A stretch of 64,000 nucleotides of DNA from Porites lobata (taxonomy: Eukaryota > Cnidaria > Anthozoa > Scleractinia > Poritidae), in contig CALNXK010000107.1 of NCBI GenBank assembly GCA_942486035.1, positions 1,515,001-1,579,000 of the forward strand, given 5' to 3'. Below the pieces are notes generated by a model, which saw only the letters and a list, made by a program, of their open reading frames with translations, was not told where the DNA came from and searched no databases. Positions 33,146 to 44,406 of this stretch are shown here, piece after piece. A program made the position numbers and the translations under genes. How positions within the stretch are numbered: position 1 is the stretch's first letter; the number at the start of each line of letters is the position of its first letter.

Positions 33146-34534
33146 CCCACATTTTGCCTGGATATAATACAGTCACGCTAAGGAATAATAATATTTTTAT
33201 GTACACTAAACTCCCTCCATATGAGAGAAAATGAAACAGTCAGACAATCAAAATGAAGGTGGGTGGTTTTACACAAACAAATGACTACGGCTAGCTGGAC
33301 ATATTCCCAGTAAGGTAAAGAGATCATAGAAAATTTGCTGCAAGGACGTACAGCTTGCAGAGAGCTCAACATGGGAGCTGCGTAATTTCAACAATTTCCC
33401 TGATGTGGAATGAATAACTTACTTGTTATGTTCGCCTCTTTCTCTTCTCTTTGATTGACTTGTGGTGTTACAAAGGACTGTTTGCTGAAACATCCAACAG
33501 CTGCTGAAGGAATTAAAATGGCAAAGCCATGTAAAAGTCTGTTCAATAAGACCAGGTTTCTATACAAATTAGATAATTTATTATTTCAAAGTACACATAT
33601 TATGTCTACCATAAATGAGCTCCTTGATGTTTGGTTCAAGGATCTGTTACTTCAGTGACATATTCTGTAAACTTTGCAATATGCAACTCCCATTATCTTT
33701 AATCGTGGAAATGGAGACTGTTCAGTTTGATATGTTATTATTATTGCATTTGACGTTAGGAGAAAACAACCTAAACTGAACGTTGGGCACAAGCATTTAG
33801 CAGAGAGAATCTCGATTTTAGGTTGGTTCAACTACCGGAAATACGCCATAGCCTGCATGGGCAAGGTGCACATGCATGTAAAAGGATCAGGATGCATGCA
33901 AATTTTTTTTCTTCCACGAGCAGCTTTGCTCATTTTCTACAAAATGTATCAATCAATCAATCAATCAACTAGATATTTATCCATGGTAGTAATAAAAGCT
34001 GAAAAGCTTATGGGGCCAAGCCAAAAAAAAAAAGAAGAAATACAAAACTACTATAATAATTATTATTATCAATGTACAGTAACTACTTTTTTACACACTA
34101 AAATATTACAAGTAATTAAAAATAAGTATTTACATCACAAATTATAATCATTTTATTATATTCTTCGTCTGCACTCAGTAAGTTTAAACTCAATCCTTTT
34201 TGGAAGTAAATGCAATGTTTTCTGAATAGGTCGAATACATTTATCAAGAAATTGTTTACTGCTTCTGACATGTACAGAAAGTGCGTTATTCTGTCTACAA
34301 AGGAGCGAATATGGCATTTGTTATTGACCAATGACCAATGTTCGAACGCACTTATTAATCCCTGATTACTTCTAGTTATAATTATTATTTTGCATTTTTG
34401 CTAATGAAAAGCAGCTAGCAGTATTATTAGTAAACTGCTTTGTATTGGGGAAGTACAGGGATGTCACTAAGATTTCAAGTTTCCGGGTAAAATTAAGTGG
34501 GCAGGGAATCAGACAGCTAGGGATTTCTTTTGGT
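33146..34534. other. Unannotated stretch
   Basis: A (CAAT)n run at about 33949-33967 and (ATT)n near 34055 may mark ends of decayed retroelements. Short ORFs (33455-33658 plus, 33857-34147 plus, 34116-34331 minus) have no recognisable features. Confidence 0.35.
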
Positions 34535-35100
34535 TAAGATAAGATAAGATAATTTATTTAATGTCAGATACACAGGGGGTGGTCTCCCAATCCCCTGAGC
34601 CACGGGCTCATGATAAAAGTGTTTGACAATATAAAAGAAAAATTAAATAATTAATATCTCAATAGCAACTAATTAAATTTAAAAAAAATAAAATAAAAAA
34701 AAATAAAAATAATGTCTATCTATAAAAATAAATTGGGTCAAAGGCAATTGCTGCATTGACAGCCGATAAAATTTAACTTAGTTAAAAGTCTCCGAAAGGA
34801 TGATACATTAGGTGCATTTTTTACAGCAGATGGCAACTGGTTCCAGATGTGCGAGATCATGTACGCATATGAACCATGAAGGAATCTACTATTATATGAA
34901 GTTTGTACAACATTTAGACCATTGCTTCTAAGATTATATGATGTAACTCGGGGTTTGAATAAATTGGCTACATAGCCTGGACCATTCTTGGTTATATTTT
35001 TCTTCTGTTTTCCTATGAAAGTAGCCTGGGAAAATTCCCGGCCCCACCTCTTAATGGCAGCCCTGGAAGTAGTGATTTTTTGTTCCTGGATCTTGTTGCT
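34535..35100 (-). mobile_element. LINE ORF2 C-terminal fragment and 3' tail, pseudogene
   Basis: On the minus strand a frame reads NGPGYVANLFKPRVTSYNLR, then SSYAYMISHIW-type sequence (GSYAYMISHIWNQLPSAVKN), APNVSSFRRLLTKLNF and stops at 34738-34740. This is the tail typical of LINE ORF2 proteins (Tyr-Asn-Leu-Arg; Ile-Trp-Asn-x-Leu-Pro; Ser-Phe-Lys/Arg-x-x-Leu). Upstream the expected motif is disrupted, so the copy is broken and 5'-truncated. The 3' end is a (TTATC)n-type tail (gataagataagataat on +). Presumably the CR1/L2 group; clade not certain. Confidence 0.75.
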
Positions 35101-36441
35101 TAAGTCCTAAGTCCTATTTCCCTTGGATTTCACCCAGTCATTTATCAAACTAAATTTCCTTTCCCTTGATCAAAATTTTCCTGAAATTTACCCCGATAAT
35201 GCTAATTCTGGTTCTTGTAACATCACTTGGATGCCATTTCATTAGTTCCTCTAACCTGAGATCAGGCATTATTTTTTTTTACTTCTTTGCTTCTTTGGCG
35301 CGAGAGGGAAAAATAATGCCTGATACATTTTAATCAACAATCTGTCAACCACCCCCTAATTTACATAATGTAACATCTGCTTGACCTGTCATGATATTAG
35401 CCAATCAGTGTTTACCAGATGGGAATCTCATTTTGGCACAAATAATGTCTCTTTTGAAATTAATTTTAGGGAAAAGAAATTTTTTAAGGATGTCCATATT
35501 TAGATGGTGCTTCCTAAAAAAATTATTTTTAATGTTTTTTTTTTTGTGATGAGATACTGCTAGCTGGGCTGCCGTACCTTTATTTAAAAGCTACAAATAA
35601 TAAAGAATTTACTGGTACAAGTTCATTGACTTTGTTCTGCCAAAAGCAGTGAAAAAAATGTTTAGACTGGTGCACCATATTTCATAAACTAAAAAGTGTT
35701 GTGAAAGTGATCGCTCAGAATAATTCGCGGGTTTCTGAAGGGAAATTACAGCCAAACCAGGTCAAGATTCCATTCATGAATTATTACTTGAAAAGTGAAT
35801 CCACTTGTCGCTTCTGTAACTTGTACCTGGTATCAAATTGCATTCAAATGATCGGTGAATTATTGACCGCAACTTAGTATATGATGAGATGGAGAATATT
35901 TCAATGGATCAAATTTCTATTAAGAATATAGAACATTCTTCAAATTCAAGAAAACTGAGCCAGAAGAAATATTTCATAACGAACTCGCATGTACTTTCAC
36001 TGCTCCTTGCGCAAGCAAAAATGTAGACTGAAATCAACAACAACTGATGGATAGCGACATTTTGGCTAATCGGAACAGTGCAAACCATCCGTATTGTTTC
36101 CTATCCAATCAGAAAGAAATCCAGATTATGGCTTTTTAGCAAGTGATCTGTGAAAGGATTGTATCATGCCCTCCTCCCAAAAACAGATTACAGAGATAAA
36201 GGTAGAGGGAATGATCGCAGGCTATAGTTCCTCTTGTTGTATAATCAGTAAAAAACACTAAAACTAGCACTACAGCCATTTAATCTTAATTGGTGCAACG
36301 AACAGGTCACGTTTTTTCATAAAGAGGCATAATCATGTCACAGTTTCTGATGAAATTGGTAAAAAATTGCACTGGCAGTATACACTGAAGTGCTGAGAAG
36401 TCAGCACTATCAATTAATATTAACATGGCAAATTGAATATT
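35101..36441. other. Unannotated stretch with one hairpin
   Basis: A hairpin at about 35262-35325 pairs GATCAGGCATTATTTTT with AAAAATAATGCCTGATAC. The adjacent 17-mer CTAACCTGAGATCAGGC recurs in inverse orientation at 42537-42553, so this is a dispersed repeat. Nothing else recognised. Confidence 0.45.
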
Positions 36442-36525
36442 CAGTCGACTCCAATAACTCGAACCCCCACTAACTCAAACTGTTTTTCATTTCCCGTCAG
36501 AGTTTGAGTTATCGTGGTTCTACTG
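36442..36525. mobile_element. 84-bp MITE, Tigger/pogo-like ends
   Basis: Ends CAGTCGACTCCAATAACTCG and the reverse complement of gagttatcgtggttctactg match imperfectly; CAG...CTG ends with TA following on the right fit a TcMar-Tigger-type MITE. An inner inverted pair ACTCAAAC/GTTTGAGT completes the palindrome. Confidence 0.55.
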
Positions 36526-37303
36526 TACAGCAAAACACCGACATCAACATCAAGCAGACAAGGGAATCAAGGGAATTTCCTCTTTTGTTAACACATGATT
36601 TCACTCTGGTATTTTACTCTGGTATATAGATGTGTGGCCTGTTATAATATAATATTATTGCCCCCTTTCTGTTGGACCATTGTACCCAAAGGGTGAACTT
36701 GACGACAGTGTTACAGCTAGGTGTGTCCTTTCGTTTCATCAAGGCACCAAAATAGGGATAATATTGTAAACTGTCATATGACGCTGAACTAAGCCGCCTC
36801 TCCAAGTCCTCGATAAGTCTAGCAAGTGAGAAGAAAAAATCTGCCGTATTTGGGAGCCAACGAACCGCTACTTTGGATTGAAGTCTCATCTCAGTTAAGT
36901 GAAGGCATTGACTGACAACACAACTGGTCAGCGTTCTCTCTTTCTCGACTCACATTTTTTTTTTCAACTCAAATTTCACAATTTTGACTTGTGTTCGTAG
37001 TCATGACATTTGCATAATATTTTTTTTGTTTGTGAACATATATTTTGCAAATCTCGAGTCATATTTTTTTACAGCATTTGATGTATTTTACAAGTTTCAA
37101 CTTATGTATTATGTTTTCAACACATTTTTACCATATATATAATTTTGTCCACAACGGAAAGCCATGGTAACTGTTACTGTCTAGTTAGTGTTAGTTTTGT
37201 CTTTCATGGTCACAAAATTTCCCCACTTTGAATTGGTTCAAATTTCATGGCTAATTCTTCATAACCAGCTAGCGTTGACCAAATTTAGAAGAGGTTTACA
37301 ATA
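36526..37303. other. Unannotated stretch
   Basis: A 91-codon minus-strand ORF (36614-36889) has protein-like composition (DFFFSLARLIEDLERRLSSA) but no recognised family and no splice or poly(A) context. I do not call it a gene. Confidence 0.35.
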
Positions 37304-37859
37304 CAGTGGAACCCCGCCCTATCTCCACCTCAGTGATACAATCACCTCGTTATTACAGCCTCTATTTTTTTGGCCCAGCAAAATGGCCAAACATTTCCTT
37401 ATAAAAAAAACCATTAATGCAGTCACCCGTTAATACGGCCACCAGCCACATTTTAAAATCGCAAACGGTAAACTCTCTTACAATGTGTGATTCCAGAAAA
37501 TATCCATACCCCTCCACCGAATTGTTCTTCCGATTAGACCACCCACCCCCTCGGAATTTCTGTTCCAGAGGGGTCATGTATGACCCCCCACCCCCCAGGA
37601 ATTTCCTATGTCCTTTTCATGGCCTTAATTTGCCATATTTAGAGATAATCGACCGTGTACCGCTTAAAATTAACTGTTCTCATCTTAAGACACAATTTTT
37701 TGTAATCTTTTACAAGGCAATAATGTATTCCTTACTCAGGTAGAGCACGCTTGATAGATTATGAGCAGTCTCTCTTTTTTATTAGTGCGTCCAGTGAAAC
37801 ACAGGAGGCATGAAAACAGAGATTAATAAGTTTATGTCATCTCAAGAAAACATTTAGAA

Positions 37860-38105
37860 CATAACTTTAAATTTGAACTATTCATTGAAATAAAACTATG
37901 TGAACATCTTCGAATTTCAAAACGAATCTACTTACAAAGTTAGACAAAGTTGATATCTGGTACTGTAAAAATTAATAGTTTCACTATGTACACATCTTGT
38001 CTAAATCAGTTTCATCTCAAATGCAACATTTACAGCATAACTTCAAAGTTAACTATTGATTTAACATTAAACTATGTGAAGACATTCGAATTTAAAAACG
38101 GATCT
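37860..38105 (+). repeat. Tandem duplication, ~176-bp period
   Basis: cataactttaaatttgaac..aaactatgtgaacatcttcgaattt at 37860 recurs, diverged, at about 38036. Confidence 0.6.
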
Positions 38106-38214
38106 CCTAGAAAACTAACTTACAAACAAATTTATTGTTAAATACTCGGCCTCGGGTCCTAAAGTCACCACAAAGTCGATCTCTCGATGTTGTAGTTGAG
38201 TTTAACTTAACTTG

Positions 38215-39435
38215 CGTATCAGGTGCTTGGAAGTAGTGGGCAAAAGAGAGAACAGGTGCACGCGAGGGAGACACGCGAGGGGTGATGGAGCGCCTGCACC
38301 GAAGGCCCCCAAAAATTGTTTCAACTCCCATTCTGTGAGTGCGGATATTTCCAATTGGTCAAGAGGTTCCCGAGGGAAAAAGTTACCGCACGGGGCAAGA
38401 AAACTGTCAATCAATAGTACATGGACAACATAGTGAAGATCTTATATTACACCACTAGTTCCTGAAACCACTAAATTGTATACAATTGAAGTTCAGGTCT
38501 CGGAGGTCACTTCAATCTGGTTTAATGGGACTACGTGACTGTAATCTCAACGAAAAGTTGGAGTGTTCAAATGGTATTCACAATGGAAAGAATTGACATC
38601 ATTAGCAGAAGTGGCGAGACACAAAAGATTTGCCGAATCGTTGCAGTAAAGATCAGAGGAAATATTCTTTGCTCAGGAGAACTTGGCGGCTTGTGTTGTC
38701 AATGGAACGCATAAATACCATCAAAACTTGGACATGATTGATGAAATGAGACACTTATCAGGGGGCATGAATTTGAGAAAACATTTCACTGTCATATTAT
38801 TCGCTGTTCAGAGGCGACCTGAGGTCTGTTGTTTATGTCTCATTTACTGCAGTAGAAAACGTGTCGGCACAGTTTATGTTCTGAAATTTAAGTCCACTTA
38901 GTAAGACATGTCTGCTCCAAAAACAGCTGCCACTTAGCGCAGTAAAAGCAATGGTCATTTTCCACGTATGCTGTGATCATTGGTGTCTGTACAGTTGTGG
39001 CTAAGTAAGCTCAGAGAACAATATTTTTAGTTTTTTATAATACACAGCATGCATTCTTTAAAAGATACCCAGTTTTGACTTTGCTATTTTCTATTTATTG
39101 TGCCCATGGTTAAAAACGATTTAAAGCTGTGTGTTAACCATCAGTTTATTGCTCCATCACTCTCAAATCAGATAACCCAGCTGATCTTTATAACAGATAT
39201 ATTTAGACCAAGGATAAAATGTACAACGCTTTTTGGCAGCATGCTTTGTTTGTGCGAGGCCAGTCATTTTCTGTCAAAACTTTTGACAGATCACGCAACG
39301 GCTGCCAGGTAATTAGGTTGGGGGCAGGAAACGATTTTTGTGGGCCTTCTGGGCAGGCGCTCCCTCTCCCCTCATGTGTCTCCTTCTCACGCGCGCATTT
39401 TTTCTTGTGCCCACTACTTCCAAGTGCCTGCTACG
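38215..39435. repeat. Third (innermost) inverted pair, ~108-bp arms
   Basis: Left arm 38215-38322 and right arm 39328-39435 share cttggaagtagtgggcaa, gagggagacacgcga, ggagcgcctgc and the ggccc..aaaaattgtttc end, in inverse orientation. Arms are GC-rich relative to surroundings. Between them a short ORF ending at a possible donor (ctgccag/gtaatt, 39306) is not convincing. Confidence 0.65.
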
Positions 39436-40426
39436 TTTGTTCTCAATTAGCCTAAATTTTTATCAGACTATCTGCAATTCAGTCCGCAATCTAGATACAT
39501 GTTCAACATAAAGAAATTATTGTTACTTGATACGCTAAAATTTATTCCTGGAGAAGCAAGGGACCTGTTGAGAATTGCAATGAGAACTGTGATCGATTTG
39601 CCTGAAGGACGACATTTATTTAAAGACTTCGTCAAAGACAAACGTTGGACAGACCAACCGTTAGCTGTTAGATCGTAAGAGCAATCCGTAAGAGCAATCC
39701 ATTAGAGCGTTAGAACAAATCATTCAAGCGTGTGGACAAATCATTAGAGCAGAGATGATAGCCAACTCCCAGCAAAGAGGAAGACCTTTGAGACAACATC
39801 TTAATGTTTTTTTTCTCGAAAGGGCATCTACTTCTAATTTTTGTTGTGCTAAAAATCAAAATAATCCACATATACTTAAGTATGTCTTGTACGATCGATC
39901 GCGTCTTTTACCCTGAACCTGTGGAAAATTCTTCTTGTGGGCACCCCCCGTACCCCTCGGAATTTTCTACCCCTTAGCCCACCCCATCCCCTAGGAATTT
40001 CCATTGACCATCCGTGGGGGGGGAGGGGGGGTATGGATATTCTCTGGAATCACACAATTTCACACCGTTGATACAGAGAGTTGTTCGAAAAAATTAAAAA
40101 TTAAAATGTCTGTGACATGTCAGTTTTACTGACCTAGTACTCTGAGCCTGTTCTTGTACACATAAAATGCACTTGTTGCGTTTTTATGGCCGAATTTTAA
40201 AAGTGTTTTATGTACTGAAGGGAAATTTTAAGTAGTTTTCTTCTATTACTGTACGCGATATCTACATTCCGGTTGTTTATTAATGAAAACAGTTGTTCAA
40301 GAAATGCGAATTTGCTGTACAGTGTATTTGACATTACGGCCCTCAAGTCGTGGAATTTGAGCCTGCCCCGATAATACAGCCAAATTTTTTTGACCCATTG
40401 GTGACCATATTAATGGGGTTCCACTG

Positions 40427-40816
40427 TAAGTAGAAAATGACATTAATAGTACAACATAATTGGCAGAAAAATGGTCTAAAAACTGAAAAGCCTGGGAGTC
40501 ACAAGATTGCATTATTCTGGTAGAGCAATACATAATGGCAGAACATTTCACATGTTTCACGAACAAGAATTAACCAAACTACTGCCTAAAATCTTAGCAG
40601 GAACAGCAAGACTACAGGACAAAGCATTCTGGACCTTTATTTTCTGCACTTGCCGTGAAACAGACAAACAAAGACCAGAACTTTTAACTAGTAGTTCGCC
40701 TACTAGTAATGAAAAGCGCCAGCTTTGAAAACCAAAACAATGGCGACTGAATCGTGTTTTGTTAGCTAGAGCTGTTTTGTCTCAATATTTTTGACCAACT
40801 AGTTGGAATTTACTAC
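40427..40816. other. Unannotated stretch
   Basis: A 73-codon + ORF (40507-40728) lacks recognisable domains or splice context. Confidence 0.35.
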
Positions 40817-40925
40817 AACAATTATTCCTCTCACGCTCATGGCCTCTGAGTCAATAGCCTATTTGGCCTTCGGCCTCATGGGCTATTGACTCAGAGCCCA
40901 TTCAGGCTCAAGGAATCAATTGTTA
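40817..40925. mobile_element. Hairpin MITE
   Basis: CTCTGAGTCAATAGCC and GGCTATTGACTCAGAG form a perfect stem around a GGCCTTCGGCC loop; outer AACAATTATTCC pairs with ggaatcaattgtt. Confidence 0.65.
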
Positions 40926-41890
40926 ATTATTTTTAGGCACATATTATGCATATTATACTACTACATGAGAAATTTCTGCAGTTTGATTAGCTTAGAGTAG
41001 TGGTATTTCAGCTTAATTTGAAATACCTGTATGTGAAAATTACAAACCTTTTGCGGGTAGTAGTATAAACAAATAATAGCATTAATTTGTCTGTGATATT
41101 TGGCATAAATACCACTCGTGAAATTACGAATAATAATTTCGAAATATCACTCCTGGTATTTATACCTACTATCACTACAAATCATACTATTACCTATACT
41201 AATTATTTTGCTTCACTTAGTTTTGCCCCCAATACTAGGACATGTATTCCCCAGGGAATACAGCCTAAACAGCTATGTGCCACTGAACAAGATGACTTTT
41301 TGGACCAGAAGTGTTTTAAAGATTGTGAAGGTTGGCAAAAAGGTCTACTTTTGTGCTAAACAATCTAATGATATTGTATCCTTGATTTTAGTTTAAAATA
41401 TACTTAATTCTGTGTAAAAGAAATGAATCGGGTTCATAAAATGAGGTCTGTTGTTGTTAAACAGGTATCGAAATGAATGATTATTGTCTTAACCAGAGTC
41501 AAGGTTTGAAGGCTCATCAGCACACTTCTACCTACAATGAGTATCCTGCAAACTATCCATCACTTCCCAACACCCCCCACCCCCCACCCCTCTGCCTATC
41601 CATCTACCCCAGGATGTATTCCTCATAAACCAAAAATGAAAATGAACATAAGTTGTAGTTCAGTTTTGTCCCAGGTTACTACTTAATTTTCCTGTTTTGG
41701 CAAAAACAAACGAACAATTAAAAGTTGAACCGGAGATAAGTTGAACCACAACATACATGAAGCGTGAGTCGGAGAAAGAATAAAATCATAAATGTTTGGA
41801 CTTGTACGAAACTTTTACCAGTCAAAATGTACTTAAGTATCTTTTAACGATTATTTAGGTTAAGAAATATAAACTTAAGCTTAAATTTAC
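40926..41890. other. Unannotated stretch
   Basis: Two overlapping short + ORFs (41087-41359, 41118-41396) are AT-driven. A C-rich patch (caacaccccccaccccccac) lies near 41569-41590. If the minus-strand exon at 41891-42046 is real, this is its first intron. Confidence 0.35.
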
Positions 41891-42046
41891 CTTTACAAAT
41901 GATGGTACAGTTACCACGTGGTCCAACGTGGTCATTCCTAGACACTTTTCCATCGTGAGGACTGCTGGAAAATACGCATCGAGTACTTTGAAACAAACTA
42001 GAACACTATTTTCGACATTCGTTTTGTTTGCTTCTAGAAAATCCAT
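41891..42046 (-). CDS. Candidate first coding exon, unknown protein
   Basis: Seen on the minus strand: ATG at 42046 begins a frame reading MDFLEANKTNVENSVLVCFK, then VLDAYFPAVLTMEKCLGM and TTLDHVVTVPSFVK, ending AAAG before the donor gtaaat (52 codons, phase 0). The composition is that of an alpha-helical globular protein. Upstream (42097-42099) an ATGGCGGCG in another frame opens a short overlapping uORF of about 31 codons, which could be the true start with different splicing or simply 5'UTR. No second exon was found. Family not recognised. Confidence 0.33.
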
Positions 42047-42265
42047 CTAAATAATCACCACAAACCTTCGAAAAGCTAGAGTGAAGTTTACACGCCGCCA
42101 TCTTTGCTAGTTTCCAATCCCCGACCGTACACCGAAACTCCAAAAACCGTTATATGGGTGGCCTGTGCAGACAAGGTATCCCCGTGTTATAGGTTTCCCT
42201 GTTCCCGTTTCCAAATCGCTAGTGATATGGGTATCCCTACCCCGGCTACCAGTAACCTTAGATCA

Positions 42266-42496
42266 GGGGCCCGTTTCTCGAAGCTCCCGGTAATTACCGA
42301 GCCCGTTAAGCTGTTTTGTTTTCCATTTTAGAAGGGAGTATTAAAAGTTTTGAAAATTATACAATAGAGTTATTAGCTAACGAAACAAAATGGACTTCAT
42401 TAGAAGTCAGAACACACCCTATTTTTCTTGAGACTTTGATTTAAAAATATGATTCCGGGCCCGTTAAGTTACCGGGACCTTCGAGAAACGGGCCCC
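42266..42496. mobile_element. MITE with GGGGCCCGTTTCTCGAAG TIRs
   Basis: The left end GGGGCCCGTTTCTCGAAGCT and the reverse complement of the right end (GGGGCCCGTTTCTCGAAGGT) match with one mismatch and continue CCCGGTAA. 231 bp, non-coding. Related copy at 24652-24885. It lies ~150 bp upstream of the candidate minus-strand start at 42046. Confidence 0.8.
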
Positions 42497-42974
42497 AGGC
42501 CCCATTTTAGCGGTTCTCAAAGCGGAACGAAAATAGAGCCTGATCTCAGGTTAGGCTACCAGAGCTTTCTTCTCGCATGCGGCGATTGCTTCGAGATACC
42601 TCAGGGTCGGCCCCCCGGGGGGAGGGTACTTGACTAATATTTGGCATAGGTCAGCCGCTGACGGCTTGAAACCCTGACCCTGTTAAGGAAAAAGGACAAA
42701 ATGTATGCTCTCTTGTTGCCTAAAGCTCTTTATTGGCAATTGCAATAGAGAAAATTTACGTTATAGTCATTGCTTTTGTCAGGAGCCTATTACCTCTTTT
42801 ATGTATACTTGGACTACGGCCGAATCGAAAGCAGTCGATGTCAGTGTTGTAGCGCCTCATCCCTAGGCTCTCAATAGAGAATGCATATTTGTATTAGCCT
42901 AGAATGCCGTAATGTTTAACGGAAGAAAGTTTACAACAAATACTGGATAAACTTGTAGTAATGATTAAAAATAC
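42497..42974. other. Unannotated stretch with dispersed-repeat fragments
   Basis: Contains gagcctgatctcaggttag (a copy of the 35259-35275 repeat in inverse orientation) and a GC-rich ggccccccggggggaggg patch at 42610-42627. Confidence 0.4.
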
Positions 42975-43073
42975 CTAGCCTGATTCTTAGGCGTCCGGGG
43001 TCGCTCGCGGCCCCTTCGCTTCTCTCCCCCTCGAAGGGGCCGCGGACGACCTCGGACGTCTGAGAATCAGTCT
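42975..43073. mobile_element. GC-rich foldback
   Basis: CTGATTCTTAGGCGTCCGGG pairs with ccgcggacgacctcggacgtctgagaatcag-type sequence, and the centre ggccccttcg/cgaaggggcc is a perfect stem. Probably a short MITE. Confidence 0.65.
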
Positions 43074-43142
43074 ACAAAATACCCCGCGAAGCAAAAAACG
43101 AGAAGTCCAAAGACTATTGAAAAGCTGATGTTACAACATGTA

Positions 43143-43200
43143 CTGCTTTTTTAAACCAATATTTCGGCTGGCCATTCCATGTGCCAGCCTTCTTCAGTTT
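43143..43200 (-). mobile_element. Penelope-like 3' region remnant with hammerhead-like core
   Basis: On the minus strand: CTGAAGAA, GGCTGGC, a 9-10 base loop, GCCAGCC, GAAATATT. The perfect 7-bp stem between a CUGANGA-type box and a GAAA box resembles the hammerhead ribozyme core reported in Penelope-like retroelements, but an extra A lies between the first box and the stem, and helices I and III are not evident. The surrounding copy is heavily decayed. Confidence 0.3.
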
Positions 43201-43241
43201 TACAGATGTTACTGAATTTATGATAGGAATTACAATATTAT

Positions 43242-43440
43242 ATAGAGTGTTTTCACTCACGTGACCAGCATCTATGCAAATGTTTTGGAACAAAAGAAAT
43301 CATTTGCATAAGAAAAGAGTTCATCTCCCACAGGATTGGTTTGGGACACCAACATGGCTAGCCTCCCACGCAGGCGTTTTTAGGGGAGCTCGTGGGACAC
43401 CAATATGGCCGACGTGACGTCATGTGAAAACACTCTATAG
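43242..43440. mobile_element. MITE with ATAGAGTGTTTTCAC TIRs
   Basis: The left end ATAGAGTGTTTTCACTCACG and the reverse complement of the right end (CTATAGAGTGTTTTCACATG) match over the first ~16 bases. Interior phrases gacaccaacatggct and gacaccaatatggcc repeat directly. 199 bp, non-coding. Confidence 0.75.
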
Positions 43441-44121
43441 ATGGAGAATGTCGTAATAAAAATTGTTCAAAAGGAAGAGGCGGAAACGACGTACAACATA
43501 AAAAAGAGAAACTAATAAGGATATTGATAATAATTCGTGGCAAGTGTTTCGAAAGAAACATAAAGGAGTGCGCTAGACCGATCTTGGTCCCAGGCTTTTT
43601 CTTCCTTGGCAAGATGGTGATGATGTAATTCTTCCCTGCAAATCTGCAGGGAAGCCAGGGTCCGTTCCATCCACTCTCAATTCAATCTATAAAAGGCGTA
43701 TGTCCTTCCAACGCAATTAAATTTCCGCAACTATTTCATGATTAGAAGGAAACATTACTGACAAACAGAATAATGGGACTGATAGGTACGTACATGAACT
43801 TACTTAAGAGGATAACAAAGACACGTCCTTATATGCTTGAAATTTCACTTGGAACCCCTATAACTGAGCAGGTTGAAAAGTTAACCTGATTAAACAGACG
43901 CCTTGCTAAATTGCTGAATACACGGAAAAAGTAAAACAAAAAACGTATTATCTAATTCAACGAAGGTATTACCTGATTACTGACATTGGTTAGAGTAAAA
44001 ACATACATGTAAAACCTAAATAATTAATTATTCCAGCGATGACGATGTAATGGTATCATTTTTAAAAGTCGCAAATCTTTTAACAGATTTTTTTACTTTC
44101 AATTTCCACACCAGTTCTAGA
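43441..44121. other. Unannotated stretch
   Basis: No recognisable exon or element. Confidence 0.35.
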
Positions 44122-44215
44122 TTAAGGCTAAGTTCACACTATGCCGGATAGCTTTTGCGCCAGCATGAAAACCATACCGGATTGGGGTTCTGCTCACACT
44201 CAAATAGGAGTTGCC
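44122..44215. mobile_element. One-ended MITE fragment
   Basis: TTAAGGCTAAGTTCACACTA followed by two CCGGAT-containing phrases (tgccggatagc, taccggattgg) and gctcacactc, a short internal inverted/direct repeat structure; the partner end was not found. Confidence 0.35.
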
Positions 44216-44406
44216 TGTTCTCTCTCTTCTCTATATTCCAAATTTGTGGACATGACAGTTAATTTAAGCTTAATACTTTAGACAACACGGACACAGAAAA
44301 AATTTCGTCTTTATTGACTCTTTAGTTGTCTCTGCTTAACAAGACGCGGGGTGGCTATGCGATTTCCCGCCAAAATAACCTCGAGTTGCTCTGTGTACGG
44401 TCACGT

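Larger units (their letters stand above)
37484..40056. repeat. Second inverted pair
   Basis: TGTGTGATTCCAGAAAATAT on the left and the reverse complement of atattctctggaatcacaca on the right differ at one position and are followed by CCATACCCC in both. Both arms then hold C-rich 'cccctcggaattt' phrases, so the similarity extends further in degraded form. Confidence 0.6.
37304..40426. mobile_element. 3.1-kb composite with Tigger-like ends and concentric inverted repeats
   Basis: Outer ends CAGTGGAACCCC and GGGGTTCCACTG are perfect inverted repeats flanked by TA on both sides (37302-37303, 40427-40428), the hallmark of pogo/Tigger-type insertion. Two further inverted pairs lie symmetrically inside (37484-37515 with ~40022-40056; 38215-38322 with 39328-39435). 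No transposase ORF was found. It may be one non-autonomous element that received nested MITEs, or two similar MITE ends paired by chance. Confidence 0.55.

Noticed and set aside
36614..36889. 91-residue minus-strand ORF with protein-like composition
   Set aside because: No recognised domain, acceptor or poly(A) signal; left as an unassigned ORF.
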